Shown: positions 57,475 to 64,000 of the stretch, in pieces | Layout: each line of letters starts with the position of its first letter | How positions within the stretch are numbered: the first letter of the stretch is position 1 | The notes under the pieces: generated by a model | Databases searched by the model: none | Told to the model about the DNA's origin: nothing | The model's input: the letters and a program-made list of their open reading frames with translations, nothing else | Translations under genes and position numbers: made by a program | Assembly: GCA_013306675.1 (NCBI GenBank) | Contig: JABLUY010000005.1 | Span: forward strand, 255,934 to 319,933 | Origin: Thraustochytrium sp. TN22 | Taxonomy: Eukaryota > Sar > Bigyra > Thraustochytrida > Thraustochytriidae | Direction of reading: 5' to 3' | DNA length: 64,000 nucleotides

Positions 57475-59421
57475 ATGGCGCCCCCCGCGACGCGGCGACT
57501 GGCGGCGGCCGCGGCGGCGGCGGCCGCGGCCGGCCTGGGCGCATGGACGCTGCGCGGCGGCGGCGGCCCCGAGGCCGCGCAGGCGCCGCGGCCGCCGCAG
57601 GAGCCCGCCGCCCAGCGGGGGATGCAGCAGGCGCAGCAGACGCAGCAGACGCAGGACACGCGAAGCAAGGCGCAGCCCAAGACCGATCTGACGTGGGACG
57701 CGGAGGTGGACGTGCTCGTGGTGGGCGCCGGGTCGGCGGGGTGCGCTGTGGCGGCGCGCCTGGCGCAGAGCGCGCCGGAGAAACGCACGCTGCTTGTGGA
57801 GGCCGGGGACTCGGACGATCTGCCGGAGATCCAGACGGCCGTGGCGTACTTTGACAAGGCGGAGCGCATCTTTGGGTCGTCGCGCGACCACCAGTACCAT
57901 GCGGAGGCGCAGGAGGAGCTCATGGGCCGCGCGCTGTACTGGCCGCGCGGCAAGGTGGTGGGCGGCTGCTCCTCGTTCAACACGATGGTCTACCTGCGCG
58001 CCGACAAGGCGGACTACGACGCGTGGGCCGAAGCGCTGGGGCCAGGGTTCGAGGACTTCTCGTACGCGGGCGTGCTGCCGTTCTTCAAGCGCGCCGAGAG
58101 CCATCCGGGCGACCCGGCGCTGCACGGGCGCGACGGCCCAATGATGGTGGCGCCGCTCTCGCACCCGTCGCATCACCCGGACAACGCGGCGCACCCGGTG
58201 ACCATGGCGTTCATTCGCGCTGCGAACGCGCTGGGTGTCCCAACGAACGAGGACTTCGCCAACGGCACGCTGGGCGTGAACGTGAACGACGTGAACGCTC
58301 GGCGCGGGCGGCGGTGCAACGCGGCGGCCTACCTTAAGATGGTGGGCGCTTACCCGGAGCGCGGCCAGCTGTCGGCGCTCTCGCGCAAGCCGGCCGGCGC
58401 GCTGAGCGTGTGGCTCTGCTCGCCGGTGCGCCGCATCATCTTCGACCCGGACACGAAGCGGGCGCTCGGCGTGGAGCTTGAGCTGCGGCCCAGCGTGGAC
58501 GACGATGACGCGGACGACGACGAGTCCGCCCAGGAGCGCGCACTGCCGAACGGCGAGACGGTGCGCGGCCGTGTCGTGCGCGTGCGCGTGCGCGAAGAGA
58601 CCGTGCTGAGCTGCGGCGCCGTGGACTCGCCGCGCCTGCTCATGCTGTCCGGCGTGGGGCCGCGCGAGGACCTAGAGCGTCTCGGCATCGAGAGCGTCGT
58701 GGACCTGCCCGGCGTTGGCCAGCGCCTGCAGGACCACCTGCACGTGCCCATGTGCTACCGCATCCCGCAAGGCGTCAAGCCGCATTCGCACTCGAATATC
58801 TGCGAAGGGAGCCTCTTCACCAAGCTCAACCCGGAGTCGCGGTCGCCCGACCTCCAGGTGCACGTGGGCACCATCTTCTTCGAGCCGGACGGCTTCGAGC
58901 CGCTCGGCGAGGGCTTCACGCTGACGCCCTCGCTCATCCACCCGGCCTCGGTGGGCGCCGTGCGCCTGGCCTCCGCGGACCCGGCGGACCAGCCCATCAT
59001 CGACGCGCGCTACTTGACTGACCCGGAGGGCCGCGACATGGCGCAGCTCGTGGCCGGTGTGCGCTTTGTGCGCAACCTCGGCGACCGCATGCTTTCCGAC
59101 CTGCAGCGCACCGGGCGCACGCGCGCCGCCGGCCAGGAGGCTTTTCCCGGCCCCGCGGTGCGCACAGACGCCGAGATTGAGGCCTATATCCGCCGCTTCG
59201 TCGGCACCATGTATCACCCGGTGGGCACCTGCCGCGTGGGTCGCGACGACGACGCGCTCGCCGTGCTGGACGGTCGCTTTCGCGTGCGCGGCGCGACTGG
59301 GCTTCGCGTCGTGGACGCCTCGGCAATCCCACGCGTCGTGGGCTCCAACACCAATGCCACTTGCATCATGCTCGGTGAAATGGCTGCCGACAAGATCGCG
59401 CCTGACGTTGCGCAGCAGTAG
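57475..59421 (+). CDS. GMC-family FAD oxidoreductase (choline dehydrogenase/alkane-alcohol type)
   Basis: Glucose-methanol-choline enzymes oxidise alcohols using FAD. From the ATG at 57475 the protein has 648 residues. An Ala-rich N-terminus with a Gln-rich segment (about 1-70) may be a targeting peptide. The FAD Rossmann motif is VDVLVVGAGSAGCAVAARLA at about 78-97. The GMC signature WPRGKVVGGCSSFNTMVYLR sits near 157-176. The second signature GAVDSPRLLMLSGVG is near 383-397, and the C-terminal active site is MYHPVGTCRVG (His near 581) with SNTNATCIM (Asn near 625), the His-Asn pair used by choline dehydrogenase-type enzymes. An acidic insertion (DDDDADDDES) lies near 343-352. Algal fatty-acid photodecarboxylases belong to the same superfamily; I cannot exclude that subtype. 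Upstream open frame to 56017 is antisense shadow. Confidence 0.92.
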   Translation: MAPPATRRLAAAAAAAAAAGLGAWTLRGGGGPEAAQAPRPPQEPAAQRGMQQAQQTQQTQDTRSKAQPKTDLTWDAEVDVLVVGAGSAGCAVAARLAQSAPEKRTLLVEAGDSDDLPEIQTAVAYFDKAERIFGSSRDHQYHAEAQEELMGRALYWPRGKVVGGCSSFNTMVYLRADKADYDAWAEALGPGFEDFSYAGVLPFFKRAESHPGDPALHGRDGPMMVAPLSHPSHHPDNAAHPVTMAFIRAANALGVPTNEDFANGTLGVNVNDVNARRGRRCNAAAYLKMVGAYPERGQLSALSRKPAGALSVWLCSPVRRIIFDPDTKRALGVELELRPSVDDDDADDDESAQERALPNGETVRGRVVRVRVREETVLSCGAVDSPRLLMLSGVGPREDLERLGIESVVDLPGVGQRLQDHLHVPMCYRIPQGVKPHSHSNICEGSLFTKLNPESRSPDLQVHVGTIFFEPDGFEPLGEGFTLTPSLIHPASVGAVRLASADPADQPIIDARYLTDPEGRDMAQLVAGVRFVRNLGDRMLSDLQRTGRTRAAGQEAFPGPAVRTDAEIEAYIRRFVGTMYHPVGTCRVGRDDDALAVLDGRFRVRGATGLRVVDASAIPRVVGSNTNATCIMLGEMAADKIAPDVAQQ

Positions 59422-59621
59422 AGATAGGAGCGGGTTCGCCGGGATCTTGCAAAACGTAGTCGTAGCACGGAGATGTGGGCTGCACGTACTGGGCTCGCTG
59501 CTTGCAAGGCTCAAGGAGTTTTAGCTTCAGCCTACAGTGAGTGGCTTCATGCAAAAGATGCGCACCCTCATCGAGGGAGGGCAGCACTTGGTCACTCATT
59601 CGCTGTGCTCACGCACGATGT
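59422..59621. other. Convergent intergenic gap
   Basis: 200 bp between the GMC stop and the SDHAF2 stop. AT content is higher than in neighbouring coding DNA. No gene or clear poly(A) hexamer is seen. Confidence 0.5.
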
Positions 59622-60212
59622 TTAATTACTCATCTTAGCCTTGATCTTGGCATACATGGTGGGGTCAGCCGCGCCGACAGGCTGCGAGGCGGCGTACTTT
59701 TGCAGGCGCTCCATCATGGGCGTCTGCAGGCGCGGCGGCACCTCCATCTGACCAGTGATCATGTTGTAAATGTCGAGCGTCTCCATGTTGAGGATGTTCT
59801 CGAACTGGATGCACTCCTCGGCCGAGAGCGACATGACGTGATCCTCGGCCCAGCTGCCGAGCAGCAGGTCCACCTCGAGCCAGCCGCGCTGCTTGGCGCG
59901 GTACTTGAGGCGCTTGCGGTATGCCAGATCGGCGTCCACAGGCGGGCCCTCCTTGGGCTGCGCGAACTCCGGATACTGCTCCCTGCGCGCGTGATGCTCC
60001 GCGCGCAGCTTGATGTCCTTCTCCACCGCGTGGATCGGCAGCCGCTTCTTGAGCTCATCCTCCGACGCGAAGTTGCTCAGGTCCACCATGGTCGGCCCCG
60101 TCATGGACGGCGCCTTGCTGGTCCCGCTCAGCGCCCGCCGCGCCTGCGTCAGCGCCTGCCCCTGCGCCTGCTGCAGCGCACGCAGCGCCGCGCCGCCGCG
60201 CATCATCATCAT
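59622..60212 (-). CDS. SDHAF2: Succinate dehydrogenase assembly factor 2 (Sdh5 family)
   Basis: SDHAF2/Sdh5 helps attach FAD covalently to the flavoprotein subunit of mitochondrial complex II. The 196-residue protein starts at a run of four ATGs (60212-60201). The N-terminus (MMMMRGGAALRALQQAQGQA) is Arg/Ala/Gln-rich without acidic residues, as expected for a mitochondrial presequence. The family core is RKRLKYRAKQRGWLEVDLLL, then GSWAEDHVMSLSAEECIQFE and LDIYNMITGQMEVPP. These match the family signature RKRLxYxSxxRGxLExDLLL...WDIYxxxT. Length is close to the human protein (166). A GAGTCCGAGTCC motif lies ~130 bp upstream of the start. Confidence 0.93.
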   Translation of the reverse strand: MMMMRGGAALRALQQAQGQALTQARRALSGTSKAPSMTGPTMVDLSNFASEDELKKRLPIHAVEKDIKLRAEHHARREQYPEFAQPKEGPPVDADLAYRKRLKYRAKQRGWLEVDLLLGSWAEDHVMSLSAEECIQFENILNMETLDIYNMITGQMEVPPRLQTPMMERLQKYAASQPVGAADPTMYAKIKAKMSN

Positions 60213-60923
60213 GGCCTTGCTCCCCGCGCGCGTCTGCCGCCTGGCCCGCCGCCTCTCCCCTCTCTCGCCGCGCGCGGCCGCGAAGCCGCTCTGCCGCCGC
60301 GCCTCCGCCGCGCCTCCTTCCTTCTTCGCGGGCGCGCGAGTCCGAGTCCACTGACTCGAACACCGCCTGCTCCGACTCCTTCGAGACCTTGTCCGCATCC
60401 ACGGCGCGCCCTGTGCACGGGTCGTACGGCCCTTGCAAGGGTCGCTCGCTCTGCTCATTGCATTGCATTGCGTGCAAGACACCAGCGCGAGGCGGCAAAC
60501 CATGGCCGCCGGGCGCCGCAAGACTTGCTTCGGGGCGGGCTGCGCTGCAGGAGAGCGAAGAGGGCTGCAGCGGTCGCAACACGCGCTGCATGCGCGAGCT
60601 CGAGCGGATGTCAGCACTGCAAGGCGACCGTGACCGTGACCATGATCGTGACCGTCACGTGACCGTGACCGTGACTATGATGAGCCCGGAGCCGCCTGAT
60701 CAGCATGATGAGAACATAGGCCGGTTCTCGAGATCGCTCTCGAGATCGCTCTCGATCGCTCGAGATCGCTCGCTTGCATCGTGACAGCAGTGCAGCGCAG
60801 CGCAGCGACGGCGGAGCAGATCTCTCACCGTCACCGAGCTTGCGCGGGGCGCGCGCGGTCGTCGAGGCGCGCTCGCCGCTCGGGCTGCGTGCTCGTGCTC
60901 AGCACCGCGCAGTCCCCTCGTCC
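60213..60923. promoter_or_regulatory. Divergent promoter region of SDHAF2 and the TIR-NACHT gene
   Basis: 711 bp with no gene. It holds GTGACC hexamer repeats (about 60627-60675), some in inverted orientation (GTGACCGTCACGTGACCGTG), and a GAGATCGCTCTC array near 60728-60775. The repeats lie nearer the TIR-NACHT gene and could be its regulatory DNA. Confidence 0.45.
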
Positions 60924-63900
60924 ATGAGGCTGATGTCAAGCCTCTGCTGCTGCGGCTGCTTGCTGCGCTGGGACGCGGCGCCCGACGTGGCCCCGGCGGA
61001 CAAGCCAAGGCAAGACCTCGTCGCGGATGAGGTCGCCGAGGCCGAGGCCGCGCCGGATCCGGCGCCGGTCGCGAAGGTGGACGCCGTGGTGGTCGTGGCG
61101 TTCGAGCGTGCGGACGCGACCACGGCGTCGCGACTCGTCGCCCGCCTGCAGCCGTACGTGAGCAAGCCCTTGCAACTGCTGAGCGACACGCAGGACGTCG
61201 CGGGCGCCGACGTGGTCCTCGTCCTTGTGAGCCAGGCGCTGCAGCGGAACGGCGCGGACCTCGTGCGAGCGGTGGGCTCAAGACGACCTGACGCGCTGCT
61301 GCCCGTTGTCGTGGACCGTACCATGCTCGGCGCGAGCAAGGCGTGGCGAGGCGCCGTTAGCTGGTACATGGCGAACGAGCTGTACTTTGAGTTCTGCGAC
61401 CCGGACACCGCCATCATGTCGGACCTTGTGAGGCATCTGAAGGCCAAGGTGAAGCGCGGCCACGTGGCCGAGACTCAGTGGGACGTCTTCGTCTCGTACG
61501 AGTGGGGTGTCCATGAGCAGGCGCTGGACATGGCGACGCGCCTGGAGGCTAACCATGAGCTCAAGGTCTGGATGGCAGCTGAGGAGATCAAGTCCGGCAG
61601 CACCGACGTGGCCATGTCGCAGGGCATCGAGCACTCGCGCGTCTTCCTCGTGCTGGCCACCAAGCGATACATGGAGAAGGTCAACAGCGGAAACGCGGCG
61701 GACAATTGCCTCAAGGAGTTCCGGCACGGCCATGCGCAGCGCTTCGATCGCGCCGTGGTGGCTGCGATGGAGCCTGAGATGCTCAACGCCAACTCCGGCT
61801 GGCGCGGCGAGTTCTTCATGGCTTTGTCGCGTCAGACGCCCGTCGACATGACCTCGGTCAGCGATGCGTCGGTCGCCAAGCTCGCGCAGCGCATCCAGCA
61901 GCGCCTTCTCACGCCCGAGGCGTCCGCCGACGTGGCCATGTCGCCGCAGATGCGCGACCTCCATGCGGCCCTGAACCCGTACAGCTCGCAAACGCGGGCC
62001 ATGGACAAGGCTGCCAAGTTCACCACAGACACGCGAAGCTGGATCTTCAGTGCTTTGGGCGAATGGTTCATGCAAGGTGTGAGCCAGGTCTTTGTGCTGG
62101 TCGGCGACGGCGGCGTGGGCAAGAGCGTGGTGATGAGCGAGATCTGCTCGCGCGGGGGCGCTTTCCGCGACGCGGGCCGGGTGAGCGAGGGCGAGGACCG
62201 TCCCGTCATCTCCGTCGCCGCATACCACTTCTTTCGTCACGACGAGGCGAGGGCGGCCTCCGCAAAGGAGGCGTTGCTCAGCATCGCCTGGCAGCTCTGC
62301 GCGAACCTGCGCGGTAACGGCGACGACGGCACGCCTTCATTTGCGGACGCGCTCGGTCCTGTTAGCAGCGCGGAGCTCCTGTCCCTGCCGCTCCCCGACG
62401 TCTTCAAGACGCTCCTGCGTGACCCGCTAAGCCGACTCGGCGAGAACCAACCACGTCAGGTGGTCGTGCTGGACGCGCTGGACGAGTGCAGTGGGTCGGA
62501 GGAGCTCCTGAAGAAGGTCATCCGCGCGTGGAAGGACACGCTTCCCAAGTGGCTTAGCCTTGTCACCAGCACCCGCCCAGAGGGTGCGGTGCAGCGCATC
62601 ATTACCAACAACCACTTCCATCAGACTGTGCTGGAGATGAAGGACGAGCAAAACTATCGTGACATTCGTCTGCACGTAAGGCGGCTCCTGCAGGACTTCA
62701 GCGCCGTAGTGCGCCCGGCCGACGTCGAGGACTGCGCCGATATCCTCACGGAGCGCTCCGAGGGGCTCTTCCTGTGGGCAAGCTTCCTCCCGGAGATGCT
62801 GCGGGAGGCGCAGCGGGCCAAAGGCGGCGCGCTGCTCACTGTGCACGACATCCGCCAGGAGGACATCATTCCCGTCGGTCTCGGGGGCATGTTTGAAGAA
62901 TATTTCGAGCGGCTGCACAGCAAGCTTGGCGCTGCCATGTACGCGGCGCTGCTGGCGCCCATGGTGGCCGCGCGCGAGCCGCTGCGCGTGGAGCAGTTCC
63001 AGCACATCTTGCACACCGACGACGAGGACGACGCCAAGGAGATCTTGGGGCTCGGCCAAAACCTCATCTACAGGTCCGGCGACGGCAAGTACGCGCTCAT
63101 TCACAAGCGAATGGCCGACTGGCTCATGGACGGCGATCAGAGCGGCCCGTTCCGCGTCAAGCTCATGCAGGGCCACCGGCAGCTGGCCGACTACTGCGAC
63201 GTTTTCGAGTCCGACTTCGCGCTCCGACACGCAGTCTTCCACCTCACCACGTGTGGACGGCGCGACGACGCAATTCGGCACTTGAACAACTTCCCCTGGG
63301 TGCAAAAGGCCGTGGCCGCAGGCGAAGACCCGCCGCAGCGGCGCGCCGCCATCAACGCACTGGTTGACGATTGCATCAAGCTCGGCATCTTCGACGTGGA
63401 GGAGACCGACACGCCTCGCCTGCTCGTCAAAGCGCTCAGAGCTCTGAGCAGCGATCCTCGTGAGCTTGCGTCGCAGGTGCTCGCGCGCCTTGGGACTGAC
63501 CGCTCGCAGGCGCTCGTGCGGAGCCTTCGTGCTCCCGACCGAAGATGGCTGCGGCCGCTCACCGCAAGCCTCCCGCATCCGCGCGACCCGCTCCTGCTCG
63601 TCTTGCAGGGCCACTCTGAGCCGGTGACGAGCGTCGCGCTACACAGCGATCGCATTGCATCTGGCTCGGATGATGGCACTGTCCGCGTGTGGGACGCGCG
63701 CTCGGGCGAAGAGCTGCATGAGCTGGATGGACACACGGCCCAGGTCAACTGTGTGGCACTCGAGGGCGAACGCCTGGCATCCGCCTCGACCGACAAAACC
63801 GTGCGCATTTGGAACGCACGCACGGGCGACCTCGTTCGCGTGCTCGAGGGCCACCTCGGCCCTGTGAGGAGCGTCGCGCTCCAAGGCGACCGCCTCGCGT

Positions 63901-64000
63901 CTGGCGCCGACGACTGCACCGTGCGCATCTGGTCGGACTCGTCGAGCTCCGCCAGGGGGTGCTTGGTGCTGAGCGGCCACACAGACACGATCTGGAGACT
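60924..64000 (+). CDS. TIR-TIR-NACHT-WD40 STAND protein, 3' end beyond window
   Basis: The frame is open from the ATG at 60924 to the window edge (over 1,025 codons). The N-terminus MRLMSSLCCCGCLLRW has a Cys cluster that could be S-acylated. Residues 50-165 resemble a degenerate TIR fold (VDAVVVVAFE, ADVVLVLVSQAL, LLPVVVD, ELYFEF). Residues 184-325 are a clearer TIR (WDVFVSYEWG, VWMAAEEIKSGS, IEHSRVFLVLATKRY) with NCLKEF at the usual place of the NADase glutamate. The NACHT-type NTPase has Walker A GDGGVGKS (394-401), Walker B VVVLDALDE (513-521) and a sensor-like TSTRPEG. A helical region follows, then WD40 repeats from about 890 (GHSEPVTSVAL, SGSDDGTVRVWD, GHTAQVNCVAL), cut at the edge. 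Likely a ligand-triggered, oligomerising immune or cell-death sensor. Confidence 0.92.
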   Translation, partial: MRLMSSLCCCGCLLRWDAAPDVAPADKPRQDLVADEVAEAEAAPDPAPVAKVDAVVVVAFERADATTASRLVARLQPYVSKPLQLLSDTQDVAGADVVLVLVSQALQRNGADLVRAVGSRRPDALLPVVVDRTMLGASKAWRGAVSWYMANELYFEFCDPDTAIMSDLVRHLKAKVKRGHVAETQWDVFVSYEWGVHEQALDMATRLEANHELKVWMAAEEIKSGSTDVAMSQGIEHSRVFLVLATKRYMEKVNSGNAADNCLKEFRHGHAQRFDRAVVAAMEPEMLNANSGWRGEFFMALSRQTPVDMTSVSDASVAKLAQRIQQRLLTPEASADVAMSPQMRDLHAALNPYSSQTRAMDKAAKFTTDTRSWIFSALGEWFMQGVSQVFVLVGDGGVGKSVVMSEICSRGGAFRDAGRVSEGEDRPVISVAAYHFFRHDEARAASAKEALLSIAWQLCANLRGNGDDGTPSFADALGPVSSAELLSLPLPDVFKTLLRDPLSRLGENQPRQVVVLDALDECSGSEELLKKVIRAWKDTLPKWLSLVTSTRPEGAVQRIITNNHFHQTVLEMKDEQNYRDIRLHVRRLLQDFSAVVRPADVEDCADILTERSEGLFLWASFLPEMLREAQRAKGGALLTVHDIRQEDIIPVGLGGMFEEYFERLHSKLGAAMYAALLAPMVAAREPLRVEQFQHILHTDDEDDAKEILGLGQNLIYRSGDGKYALIHKRMADWLMDGDQSGPFRVKLMQGHRQLADYCDVFESDFALRHAVFHLTTCGRRDDAIRHLNNFPWVQKAVAAGEDPPQRRAAINALVDDCIKLGIFDVEETDTPRLLVKALRALSSDPRELASQVLARLGTDRSQALVRSLRAPDRRWLRPLTASLPHPRDPLLLVLQGHSEPVTSVALHSDRIASGSDDGTVRVWDARSGEELHELDGHTAQVNCVALEGERLASASTDKTVRIWNARTGDLVRVLEGHLGPVRSVALQGDRLASGADDCTVRIWSDSSSSARGCLVLSGHTDTIWR

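Noticed and set aside
1-64000. tRNA or rRNA genes, CRISPR arrays, prokaryotic operons, transposases
   Set aside because: I looked for B-box-like GGTTCGAATCC, regular spacer arrays and transposase or integrase motifs and found none that I could support by eye.

Overview
This is nuclear DNA from a GC-rich protist. The genes are eukaryotic: GAR1, SLU7, SDHAF2, an NBAS/Sec39 tether, a microsomal P450, an MFSD8-like transporter and a 7TM receptor. Most appear intronless, but a few have spliceosomal introns, one with a perfect TACTAAC branch site. Intergenic DNA is rich in GCC, CTG and GGCGA repeats. Exon-per-repeat LRR genes with phase-2 introns are known from brown algae, and a large STAND protein is also present. 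I therefore favour a stramenopile-like protist such as a thraustochytrid, but this is inference: no rRNA or plastid marker is in the window.

Layout: 0-9.8 kb holds a coiled-coil gene, GAR1, a PRPP-synthetase-like gene with a degenerate active site, a possible RWD/kinetochore-type coiled-coil protein and an MFS transporter. From 9.8 to 21.4 kb is one giant NBAS/Sec39 homologue whose last ~1,500 residues are an acidic tail with about 20 Gly-Trp-acidic-Leu motifs. A four-TM coiled-coil membrane protein follows. From 24.3 to 45.2 kb lies the accessory region. It has four multi-exon leucine-rich-repeat (LRR) surface-protein genes (called A-D here), each with a signal peptide, a CxC...C..CD N-terminal cap, LRRs, a Pro/Thr stalk and usually a TM helix. 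All 23 of their introns are phase 2. Genes A and B sit in the two arms of a ~3-kb inverted duplication, and one arm also keeps a pseudogene scrap of gene C. Between the arms are ordinary genes: a single-pass membrane protein, a TrmB-type tRNA methyltransferase, a coiled-coil protein and a CYP86/CYP704-like P450.

From 45.4 to 60.2 kb the sequence is again mostly housekeeping: an unknown protein, a tail-anchored ankyrin protein, an EGF-like/7TM receptor-like protein, an M20 peptidase (PM20D1-like), SLU7, a coiled-coil protein, a GMC oxidoreductase and SDHAF2. The right edge (60.9-64.0 kb) carries the 5' part of a TIR-TIR-NACHT-WD40 protein that runs out of the window.

The most novel material is the exon-modular LRR cluster with its inverted duplication, the TIR-NACHT-WD40 gene, and the NBAS homologue with a multi-tryptophan acidic tail. 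The joined exons of each LRR gene give a whole number of codons with no internal stop, which supports the splice models. Alternative (GTG-type) starts were not accepted for this eukaryote, so several starts were moved to the first sensible ATG.
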